Of a stretch of 54,656 bases of DNA, positions 36,717 through 44,315 are shown piece by piece. This DNA is from Candidatus Cloacimonadota bacterium (GTDB taxonomy: Bacteria > Cloacimonadota > Cloacimonadia > Cloacimonadales > Cloacimonadaceae), in the NCBI GenBank assembly GCA_020532545.1, contig JAJBAW010000015.1, forward strand, positions 1-54,656, in the 5' to 3' direction. The position numbers and the translations under genes are program-made. Every line of letters begins with the position of its first letter. The stretch's first letter is position 1. The notes beneath the pieces are model-generated. The model made no database searches. It was given only the letters and a program-made list of their open reading frames with translations, and had not been told where the DNA came from.

Positions 36717-39700
36717 GTAAAATCGTATTAACTTCAAACTTTTCCAAAGAAAACTGGATAGATTATTTTGAAGGCCATTCCAGCTATTTTAGATCGGCTG
36801 ATTCCACCATTAGACAGCATCAGAATGAGAATTTCCCTTCTGTAGTCCTTCTGGGGAGTATGGACTTACCGGACAAGAACCAGGTATCTGTGTATCTCAT
36901 TCAAACCTGCAAACCCTTGAGCGAAAGGTCTTACCGAAAGCAGCAGTACGACCTGGCAGTGGATATCCTGAAGGAAACTCACTCACAGGCTGCATTGTGT
37001 GTATTTCATGATGCTGAAAATGCTTTCCGTTTCAGCTTGGTCTACCCCATTTACCACGGCATCAAAAAAGATTTTAGTACCTACAAAAGGTTCTCTTACT
37101 TCATCTCTGCTGATACGCCCCACCATACTTATGAACAGCAATTAGCTACAGCCCAGTTCGATACACTGAAGGCCATCAAAGACTGCTTTGATGTGGAGCC
37201 GGTCACAAGCGAATTCTTTATAGAAGTATCCTTGAAGTTTTTGGAGCTTGTAGGGGGTGAAAGAAAGATTGGCACAAAAACCTTCAAATATCCTGGAAGC
37301 TTGGTGCTGCCAAACTTAAATTCCGAAGTAAAGAAAGAATTTGCAGTCCGTTTACTGGGTAGAATCATCTTCTGTTGGTTTCTTAAGATGAAAAAGTCAT
37401 TGAAAGATATGCCATTAATTCCTAATGATCTGCTTTCTACCAAGGCGGTGGCTGATATACGAGAGTCCAACTTTTATCACAGCATAGTGGAACCCTTGTT
37501 CTTTGAAGTGCTCAACAAACGCAAAGAGAAAAGAGATATCAGGTACAGAGGAGAGTTGTGGGATAGTATCCCGTTTCTTAATGGTGGACTTTTTGAACAT
37601 GAGAGCAACGATTTCTATGATCTTACAGATGCCGGAACCTCAAGCTTCATAAACACTGTCAAGATCCCTAACACTTGGTTCAAAGAGCTGTTCACCGTAT
37701 TTGAAAGATACAATTTCACTGTAGATGAATCCACCAGTACGGATATTGAAATCGCTGTGGATCCAGAGATGCTTGGCAAAATATTCGAAAATCTCTTGGC
37801 AGAATTGGATGAGGATACTGGCGAAACGGCACGAAAGAAAACTGGGAGCTATTATACACCTCGTGAAGTGGTGGATTACATAGTTAACACCAGCTTATAT
37901 CACTACCTGGTAAGCCATGTAGCTATTGATAAAGACAGAATATGGGAATTGGTGAACTCGCCAGATAATCCGATAGCTATCCCGCAAGAGGACGTCATCA
38001 GCATTCTTGATGCCATCAGCTCACTCAAGATTATCGATCCTGCTTGCGGAAGTGGAGCTTTTGTAATGGGAGCAATGCAGAGGATGATGGAGATCATCAA
38101 AGTATTGGATCCCCAGTCCACATACTGGAAACAAAAAATAGTTGGTACCATCAAAGACCCAGTATTCAAGCAATACATTGAGAACAAACTAAAGATGGAA
38201 AACCTCTATTACATCATCAAGCTGGGGCTTATCCGGGATAATATCTATGGCAACGACATCCTCACCATGGCTGTGGAGATTTCCAAACTCAGATTCTTCC
38301 TTTCGCTCGTAGTAGATGAAACCATCGACGACAGCAAAGAGAACCGTGGCATTTTGGCCTTGCCAAACCTCGATTTCAAGTTCATTGCTGCGGATTATGT
38401 GCTGGACTTGGATTCCTCACTAACGCACAATGTTAGCTACACTCCCTATGTAAACGAGCTAAAAGATATCATTGACGAATACTTCACGGCCTATGGCCCC
38501 GAAAAGGAAAAGATCAAACAGCGGTTTTCAGATAAGCAGACAGAAATAAGCGGCAAGCTGGCAGATTCAAGCCTTCTTACCCCCGATATTGCCAAACTCT
38601 TGAACTGGAACCCCTTCTCCAATACATCTGTGGATTGGTTCAATCCGGAATGGATGCTGGGGCTGGATGAGGATTTTGACATCATAATCGCCAATCCTCC
38701 CTATGTGAGTAATAAGAACACAGATAAAGCCAAAGTGCCCCTTTATAGGGATAAGTATGGCTTTTCAGACGATCTATACAATTACTTCTTTATTCGGTCT
38801 TTGGATCTGATTAAACCATTGGGCATTCTGTCATTCATCACTTCAAATACCTATCTTTCCATCAATTCTAAACAAAACCTAAGAACAGCTTTCCTGGATA
38901 ACAGAATCATCGAGATTTTCAAAATCGATAATCCTTTTGAAAACCCCATGGTCTCCCCGGCAATTATAACTATCCAAAAAACTGAGAAACCTCAGGATTA
39001 CGATTTGGCTTTTAAGGTAGCAATAAAACAAGACGATTTTCTGTCCCCCGAAGAATACTCTATTAATACCTCGGTTTACAAAAAAACCGCCTTTAATACT
39101 TTCTTTCCTCCTAATGAGTTTAATACCAGAGTTTGGAATAAATATGGGATTCAGATCAATCGGATCATTAAATTATATTGGCACATGATAGATAACGCTA
39201 GGAGTATAGCAAATAATAAAGCTAGTCTCAATCTATACCGGGACAAATTGAAACCTGGAGATTTAACTCTTTTAGGAATGATCACCGAAGGCGGTCAAGG
39301 CTTGGCTACTGCTGATAATGGACGTTTTGTGGGAGTGAAGGAGAATACCAAGGAAGCCTCCCGCATTAAACAGACCAGAGCACAAAAACTCTATGAGGCC
39401 GTAAACTACAGGGGTATCTCAGATCTACATATAAGTTCTCTGCAAGATGCTAAGGATATGCTTGCAGGACTTACAGAAATTGAGATCCGCAAGCTCTTTA
39501 CCGATCTCAAAGCTAAGTATGGTAGAGATATCTTTGGTAGCGGATACTTGTATCAGATCATAGCTGATTCCGAGATCGCGAATCCGGATAAAATGGCCGG
39601 TGATGAAATTAAAAATGGTATAGACATTGATAAAGCTCACTATGTTCCCTATGATAAAGGCGATAAAGACGGTAATCGCTGGTATCTGGTAACACCTTAC

Positions 39701-40201
39701 TGCTTAGATTGGTCGAAGGAAACAGTGCAATTTTTGGTTACCCATTCAGGGAAAAAGGGCAAAGGAATGCCTGTCGTAAGAAACAAAGACTTTTACTTCC
39801 GTCAAGGTTTTTGCTGGAGTGACATCAATACAGTATACCTAAAATGCAGAATGAAGGGGAAAAGTGTACATGACGTGAAAAGCATGAGCTTATTTACTTT
39901 ATCAACCGATATACCGGATTGGTTCTTTGTCTGTATTATTAACTCGACCATGATAAGCGAGTATGTGAATGACTTTCTGAACAACACGCAAAGCTTCCAA
40001 ATTAACGACGCCAGACAACTACCAATAATAATGCCAACTCCTGAACAACTTAAGGAATTTGAGGCAATCTTTAATAACTCATACGCAATAAAGCTAATGC
40101 AGTTTAGTGGTGAGATGTCTGATAGCCTGGCTACGAAGAAATTGGCAGAGATACAGCAAGAACTTGATGAATATGTCTTGGAATATTACGGATTAAATTA
40201 A
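36713..40201 (+). CDS. Eco57I-like N6-adenine DNA methyltransferase with C-terminal specificity region
   Basis: A 1162-residue methylase. The unrecognised N-terminal ~370 residues resemble the first part of type IIG/ISP enzymes but show no clear PD-(D/E)XK nuclease motif. The entry helix KKTGSYYTPREVVDYIV near 380 leads to motif I DPACGSG (442-448, SAM binding) and motif IV NPPY (661-664, target adenine). The C-terminal ~400 residues, with FYFRQGFCWS and NSTMISEYVNDFLNNTQSFQ, look like a TaqI-type target-recognition domain. The ATG overlaps the helicase stop codon. Together they resemble a type ISP/IIG enzyme split into two genes; DISARM- or BREX-type genes are absent nearby. Confidence 0.9.
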   Translation: MSKIVLTSNFSKENWIDYFEGHSSYFRSADSTIRQHQNENFPSVVLLGSMDLPDKNQVSVYLIQTCKPLSERSYRKQQYDLAVDILKETHSQAALCVFHDAENAFRFSLVYPIYHGIKKDFSTYKRFSYFISADTPHHTYEQQLATAQFDTLKAIKDCFDVEPVTSEFFIEVSLKFLELVGGERKIGTKTFKYPGSLVLPNLNSEVKKEFAVRLLGRIIFCWFLKMKKSLKDMPLIPNDLLSTKAVADIRESNFYHSIVEPLFFEVLNKRKEKRDIRYRGELWDSIPFLNGGLFEHESNDFYDLTDAGTSSFINTVKIPNTWFKELFTVFERYNFTVDESTSTDIEIAVDPEMLGKIFENLLAELDEDTGETARKKTGSYYTPREVVDYIVNTSLYHYLVSHVAIDKDRIWELVNSPDNPIAIPQEDVISILDAISSLKIIDPACGSGAFVMGAMQRMMEIIKVLDPQSTYWKQKIVGTIKDPVFKQYIENKLKMENLYYIIKLGLIRDNIYGNDILTMAVEISKLRFFLSLVVDETIDDSKENRGILALPNLDFKFIAADYVLDLDSSLTHNVSYTPYVNELKDIIDEYFTAYGPEKEKIKQRFSDKQTEISGKLADSSLLTPDIAKLLNWNPFSNTSVDWFNPEWMLGLDEDFDIIIANPPYVSNKNTDKAKVPLYRDKYGFSDDLYNYFFIRSLDLIKPLGILSFITSNTYLSINSKQNLRTAFLDNRIIEIFKIDNPFENPMVSPAIITIQKTEKPQDYDLAFKVAIKQDDFLSPEEYSINTSVYKKTAFNTFFPPNEFNTRVWNKYGIQINRIIKLYWHMIDNARSIANNKASLNLYRDKLKPGDLTLLGMITEGGQGLATADNGRFVGVKENTKEASRIKQTRAQKLYEAVNYRGISDLHISSLQDAKDMLAGLTEIEIRKLFTDLKAKYGRDIFGSGYLYQIIADSEIANPDKMAGDEIKNGIDIDKAHYVPYDKGDKDGNRWYLVTPYCLDWSKETVQFLVTHSGKKGKGMPVVRNKDFYFRQGFCWSDINTVYLKCRMKGKSVHDVKSMSLFTLSTDIPDWFFVCIINSTMISEYVNDFLNNTQSFQINDARQLPIIMPTPEQLKEFEAIFNNSYAIKLMQFSGEMSDSLATKKLAEIQQELDEYVLEYYGLN

Positions 40202-40300
40202 ATGGACTATCAAAGAAGATGAATCTGGACATACAGATATATTTGACACTAAGGATAGGCTACATCTTGATCTATCAAAGCTTTATATATGGAGGAACAC

Positions 40301-40375
40301 TTGAAATACTCTAAAACAGTTCAAATACTTCTTGACATTATAGCCAGGTGGCTATATATTGTATTTGTGATATGA
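40301..40375 (+). CDS. Possible 24-residue hydrophobic leader peptide overlapping the toxin start
   Basis: TTG at 40301 is preceded by a perfect GGAGG (40291-40295) with good spacing. The frame encodes MKYSKTVQILLDIIARWLYI followed by VFVI, and ends in a TGA that overlaps the toxin ATG as ATGA. If translated, it would couple toxin synthesis to a short membrane-like peptide. However, a near-consensus promoter and operator lie inside it, and a transcript from that promoter would skip it, so the two readings compete. Confidence 0.35.
   Translation: MKYSKTVQILLDIIARWLYIVFVI
40332..40360 (+). promoter_or_regulatory. Near-consensus promoter with embedded 18-bp perfect palindrome (TAC operator)
   Basis: TTGACA (40332-40337) and TATATT (40355-40360) are 17 bp apart. 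The spacer and the first bases of the -10 box form the perfect palindrome TATAGCCAGGTGGCTATA, 40339-40356. Transcription would begin near 40367, about five bases before the toxin ATG, giving an almost leaderless mRNA. The position is ideal for repression by the HTH antitoxin encoded in the operon. Confidence 0.72.
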
Positions 40376-40770
40376 AAGTCGTATTCGATTCCGAAGAAGA
40401 AAGAAAGAAGCTCATAGAGTTCCAAAAGTCCAATCCAGAGCTTTATAAGAAGTATTGCCTGGAGATGTATAAGGTTAAAGAGATGGAATTCGACGAGTTC
40501 GATTTTTATCTTCGGGAAGAGCTGGATAAAAGCAACAATAGTAAAGGTATCAAAGAAATTGGAACAGCAGGTAAGTATGAATTCCGGATTCCGCCAAGCG
40601 CTCCACATGGAGTGCTTAGAGCTGAATTCACTATAGAAGGTGATTGTTATACCATCTGCATTACACGCATTTGGATCAAGGACCATAAGCCAAACGATAA
40701 CACCAAAAAGAGGAAGAGCAATGAAGAACCACAAAAGAAAAGATCCTGTAAGAGGAATAGACATGGATAA
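40372..40770 (+). CDS. HigB/RelE-like toxin of a toxin-antitoxin-chaperone operon
   Basis: A 132-residue basic protein in the first position of the operon. The segment GKYEFRIPPSAPHGVLRAEF followed by a strand and ITRIWIKDH resembles the core and final strand of RelE/HigB (Gp49-like) ribosome-dependent mRNA interferases; the N-terminal ~45 residues are an acidic helical extension. The identification rests mainly on fold-like pattern and context: a HTH antitoxin overlaps its end and a SecB-like chaperone follows, the order of M. tuberculosis higB-higA-secB (Rv1955-1957). ATG 40372 is chosen over a GTG at 40348, which lies inside the predicted operator. The lysine/arginine-rich tail (KKRSCKRNRHG) is encoded within the overlap with the antitoxin gene. 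Confidence 0.6.
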   Translation: MKVVFDSEEERKKLIEFQKSNPELYKKYCLEMYKVKEMEFDEFDFYLREELDKSNNSKGIKEIGTAGKYEFRIPPSAPHGVLRAEFTIEGDCYTICITRIWIKDHKPNDNTKKRKSNEEPQKKRSCKRNRHG

Positions 40771-41611
40771 ATATAAAGAGATTGAGTTTGACACTTCATC
40801 CGTTCCTCAGTGGGAAATGGATGTGTATCAGATAGTTGCTGATCTGGCAGTTTTTCGGGTAAAGCAAAGAATCACTCAAGAAGAGCTGGCCAAAAGAGTA
40901 AATACCACTCAATCAGTAGTAGCCCGTTTTGAGCGGGCCGGACGCATTCCCACAATCGAGTTTATTTATAAGATTGCGGAAGGTCTGGGTGTGGAGCTGG
41001 AGCCTCTGAAAATTGATCTGGTGAATCAACTAACGGAAAACGAAGAAGATAAGCAGAATTTTCCCGATGCGGTGTTTGCCAAATGGGAGCAGAATGTTTA
41101 CCAAATAGTTGCTGATCTTGCAGTTTACCGGGTAAAACAAAGAATAACACAGGCAGAACTGGCTAAAAAGATTAATACCTCCCAATCCGTGATTACCAGA
41201 TTTGAACGGCTGGGGCGTATTCCGACATTAAAGTTTATCTACAGAATAGCTGAAGGGCTGGGTGTAAAACTGCTGCCGTTTAAGATCAGTACTGAAGATA
41301 AGATAATACAACGATCTTGGGGATCGGATATTATTGAAACCATAGGTTCATTTAATGAAACTTGGGATAGTGCTTGTGATCCGTCAGAATATTCTGCGGT
41401 ATTCTCCGAGGATATTAAACAAATCGTATTGGATGATTATGAATATTCATATGACATTGAAACAAACAAGGGTTCTGTTTCAAAGGTAACAACCGTTCAA
41501 GAGGCTGCAAGGAACTCTTCCTGTTGGGATAAAACCACTGATGATGAGAGCGTCGTAAGCTTTGATGCTAATGCATGTGAGGTCACAAACGAGAAGCTCT
41601 TGGCAGCATGA
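40721..41611 (+). CDS. HigA-like antitoxin with two tandem XRE-type HTH domains and a chaperone-addiction-like tail
   Basis: A 296-residue protein. The frame opens earlier, but AGGAAGAG at 40711 fits ATG 40721, 50 bp inside the toxin gene. Two HTH domains (about residues 29-99 and 120-190; IVADLAV, ITQ(E/A)ELAK, TQSV/SQSV, RFER and IAEGLGV in each) agree at about 52 of 71 positions by eye. The last ~105 residues are acidic, Ser/Asp-rich and probably disordered, with scattered aromatics (RSWGSD, ETWDSACDP, YEYSYD, SCWDKTTDD). In known TAC systems such a C-terminal ChAD extension makes the antitoxin depend on SecB-like chaperone. It should bind the palindrome ahead of the toxin and neutralise the toxin. 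Confidence 0.85.
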   Translation: MKNHKRKDPVRGIDMDKYKEIEFDTSSVPQWEMDVYQIVADLAVFRVKQRITQEELAKRVNTTQSVVARFERAGRIPTIEFIYKIAEGLGVELEPLKIDLVNQLTENEEDKQNFPDAVFAKWEQNVYQIVADLAVYRVKQRITQAELAKKINTSQSVITRFERLGRIPTLKFIYRIAEGLGVKLLPFKISTEDKIIQRSWGSDIIETIGSFNETWDSACDPSEYSAVFSEDIKQIVLDDYEYSYDIETNKGSVSKVTTVQEAARNSSCWDKTTDDESVVSFDANACEVTNEKLLAA

Positions 41612-41621
41612 AGGAGATATG

Positions 41622-42059
41622 ATGGACAAAAATATGCAACCGGGTATTATGATAAGAGCCATACATCAGGTTAGATGTGCATTTGATAAACAACAGGGAA
41701 AGGCATCGAAAATAAAGAATTATTTTGCATTTGATTATGCTTTCGAGCTCGTTTCTGAGAACAAAGGCCAAGCAGAGCTAACTTTAAAGGCAAAAGGCAC
41801 AAATGCAGATGACAGTACTGAAGTGTACAATTGTGAGATCGTATATATAGGAGTTTTTGAAGTTGTCAAAGGCTCAGCTAATATGCCGCTGGGAGAGTTT
41901 TTAGGGACCAATGCGCCTGCGCATCTTTTGCCATATATCAGAGAAAGCCTATCATCTCTCAGTCAAAAAGCTGGATTGCCTGCCATCCTGCTGCCCCCTA
42001 TAAACATTTTAGCCTTATTATCAGCCAAAATGCCGAAGGCTCCAGATAAAGAAGATTGA
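41622..42059 (+). CDS. SecB-like chaperone of the TAC operon (SecB-TA)
   Basis: A 145-residue SecB-fold protein. Matches to the family are the beta-rich first half (YFAFDYAFELVSENKGQAEL, then VYNCEIVYIGVFEV) and especially the conserved end LLPYIRESLSSLSQKAGLPA followed by ILLPPINILALL, corresponding to the PY.RE...L and L.P.NF motifs of SecB. Export SecB is mostly proteobacterial, so with an adjacent HigBA-like pair this is best read as the chaperone that protects the antitoxin from aggregation and proteolysis. AAGGAG five bases upstream favours ATG 41622 over the adjacent ATG 41619. The gap after the antitoxin stop is only ten bases. Confidence 0.85.
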   Translation: MDKNMQPGIMIRAIHQVRCAFDKQQGKASKIKNYFAFDYAFELVSENKGQAELTLKAKGTNADDSTEVYNCEIVYIGVFEVVKGSANMPLGEFLGTNAPAHLLPYIRESLSSLSQKAGLPAILLPPINILALLSAKMPKAPDKED

Positions 42060-42247
42060 TAAACAGGCTTTTGCGCAACACAAAATCATGGTTGTTAGAG
42101 AAACATTTAATTGAATTAGTGTGTTTTGTTGTTGCCCAAACACTAAACCAAAACTTCATTAACAAACCTGTTGCATATTGATTGATGAGATATTAAAGAA
42201 TTTAAGTAGTCGCCTAATAATTGTATCAAAACCTTAAGGAACACGCT

Positions 42248-43954
42248 ATGCCAAAAATATGTTGCATTGACCTGAAACAAGAAGATTTGGAATTATTGCA
42301 AAACAAGTATGATGATATATACATAGGTACTTTAGGTAAGATCCAAATACTTAAGTACAAAAATCAATATGACAAAATACCACTTCTTCCTGATTATGTT
42401 ATTCCAAATAACTTGCATGAGTATGATATTATTATAATTGATTTGAATAACCACACTACTGTTGATTATGATGAAACAAGCAAAGATAAGATAAATAGAA
42501 CGGGGAAAAACAGACCTGTTTTAGTATGCAATAGTGGGCAAAATATATTTGACCCCAGGCCTTTCGCCTCTTATGCCTTGAATGAAAGAATAATGGAAAC
42601 AAAAAGAGATATGATTATCGTGATATTCTCTTCGAGCGATGATGATGACGAATACTCTATAGCCAATGATGTAAATGACCTATATAACAAATCAAAGGTA
42701 ACATACTATTTATTTGAATTATTACCCGATATTGTAGCCATAACACACTCTGGAAAGGAAGTAATTGTATGCGAAGAAATAAAAGATAGTCGGATTAATG
42801 GCATTTTGTGCAAATATATACCTGATTTTGAGTATAAAAGCGCTTTCAGATTGCCATCAGAATATGATAGTGAATTAAATACAAGAGTTACATCAAAAGA
42901 ATATCTTCCATTACTCAAATCTACTGACGATAAAACAGTGTCTTACGCTGCTGAATATAATAATAAAATGTATTACATATTCCCCGATAGCACTAGAAAG
43001 GGAGAGCTTATTATTGACTTGTTAGATAATTACTTCCCTGCTATTTCCCCTGAGTTATTTCCCGAAAGTACCTTGAATGCATGGCTAGGTAATGAGGCAT
43101 ACTTTGTGCCAAACCATAAAGACTTGGTAAATCATAAAATTAAGTTAGTGCAAGAATATGAAACTAAAATACAGAACGCTGATTATGAAATATCTAATAA
43201 CTTACAACTCCATTCATGGTTACACGATTTAATAACTAAAGATGGCGATGAATTGAAATCAGCAGTGATTAAGTATCTGGAATATATTCAATTCGATGAA
43301 GTAACAGATATGGATGTACAAGGAATTAATGATGAGGATATACAAATTGAATACGGGAAGAAGCTAATCATTACTGAAGTGAAGGGATTAGGCGGAACCT
43401 CAACTGATTCTGACATGTTGCAAGTAACTAAACATTTTGGTATTAGAACTCGTGAGCATAAAGATAAAGATGTGTCTTCATTATACATAGTTAATCACAG
43501 AAAGCACATGGAACCGTTGAATAGACCATTCGACCCTTTGCATGAAAGACAGATTAAGATGTTGGAGGGATTACCCATAGGCTATGTCACAACATGGCAG
43601 TTATTTTTGACGTATAAGTATATTAAAGAAGATGTGTTCTCAAAGTCAGATATAAGAGAACAGATTACTAATCATTCGTTCATTACTTTTAAGCCTCTTG
43701 AAAATTATCAAGAATTCGGAGTTAGTAAAGTTTACAAGGATAGGACTGTAGCAAGCATAGATATTGTTGATTTTGAAGTGTCTATTGGACAAGATATTGT
43801 CATTTTCAATGATCATTTTATTATGGATAAAGCAAGAATAATATCGATTCAAAAAGGTAACAATCAAGTTGAAACTATATCAAATGGGAAAATTGGTATT
43901 GTATGTGGATTACCTTTTACAGAAGGTAAATCTATATTCTTAAGAAAGGCTTAG
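42248..43954 (+). CDS. Unrecognised protein with central PD-(D/E)XK-like nuclease motif and C-terminal beta-barrel-like domain
   Basis: A 568-residue protein that I do not recognise. Residues 1-190 look like a Rossmann/receiver-type alpha-beta domain (HEYDIIIIDLN, RDMIIVIFSSSDDDD). Residues ~345-420 carry a restriction-nuclease-like core: NDEDIQIEYGKKLIITEVKG gives Asp364, Glu377 and Lys379, followed by MLQVTKHFG where such folds often have a Q helix. The last ~85 residues, with VSIGQDIVIFNDHFI and NGKIGIVCGLPFTEG, resemble an EF-Tu domain-2-like barrel. AAGGA seven bases upstream supports ATG 42248; a TTG nine codons earlier is the alternative. The gene is clearly more AT-rich than its neighbours, and it follows restriction and TAC genes, so acquired defence function is likely but inferred. 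Confidence 0.7.
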   Translation: MPKICCIDLKQEDLELLQNKYDDIYIGTLGKIQILKYKNQYDKIPLLPDYVIPNNLHEYDIIIIDLNNHTTVDYDETSKDKINRTGKNRPVLVCNSGQNIFDPRPFASYALNERIMETKRDMIIVIFSSSDDDDEYSIANDVNDLYNKSKVTYYLFELLPDIVAITHSGKEVIVCEEIKDSRINGILCKYIPDFEYKSAFRLPSEYDSELNTRVTSKEYLPLLKSTDDKTVSYAAEYNNKMYYIFPDSTRKGELIIDLLDNYFPAISPELFPESTLNAWLGNEAYFVPNHKDLVNHKIKLVQEYETKIQNADYEISNNLQLHSWLHDLITKDGDELKSAVIKYLEYIQFDEVTDMDVQGINDEDIQIEYGKKLIITEVKGLGGTSTDSDMLQVTKHFGIRTREHKDKDVSSLYIVNHRKHMEPLNRPFDPLHERQIKMLEGLPIGYVTTWQLFLTYKYIKEDVFSKSDIREQITNHSFITFKPLENYQEFGVSKVYKDRTVASIDIVDFEVSIGQDIVIFNDHFIMDKARIISIQKGNNQVETISNGKIGIVCGLPFTEGKSIFLRKA

Positions 43955-44315
43955 TTCATTTCTTCTATATCCTATATATTAGCTTTCGTCCTCCGGACTC
44001 ATTGTTGCAATTTGCCATTCCCCAGCAGTCACCTGCTCGGCTAAGCCAATAAACGGTTGTCGCGCTTCGCACTTTAGTGGCCACAGGGCTATCTCAAATT
44101 TCTACTGCAATGTACAGGGCTCTGTGCAAGGCAGCAGGGACAATCGGCTAAGATTTGACAGGCCATGCTATCGGATATATCGTCCCTACAGGACTCAGAC
44201 TGTGGGTGTTGCAGCGTTTTCTATCTGAACCTCCGTGCCTACAGCACTCTTTGGGGTATTTGTTGTTGGATTGCTATCTGAAAGCAGGGCTTTCACGCAC
44301 TGGCTGAAGCAGGTG
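43955..44315. other. Gene-free spacer with two repeat types
   Basis: No gene seen. Positions 44173-44201 hold GGATATATCGTCCCTACAGG plus ACTCAGAC, the inverse of a second copy at 48730-48762 (GAGTCCTGTAAGGACGACAT). A REP-like unit (CGCACTGGCTGAAGCAGGTG then CTACGG, 44293-44322) runs into the cyclase-TPR gene and supplies its stop codon. Confidence 0.55.

Noticed and set aside
33351-40201. DISARM or BREX system
   Set aside because: A SNF2-type helicase and adenine methylase are present, but drmA/drmB/drmC or pglZ/brxC/brxL-like genes are not; the PLD domain is fused to the helicase.
40348-40371. GTG at 40348 as the toxin start
   Set aside because: It lies inside the 18-bp palindrome, upstream of the -10 box of the best promoter, and has no ribosome site.
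41622-42059. General export chaperone SecB
   Set aside because: Position directly after a HigBA-like pair and restriction genes, without export genes nearby, fits a TAC chaperone better.
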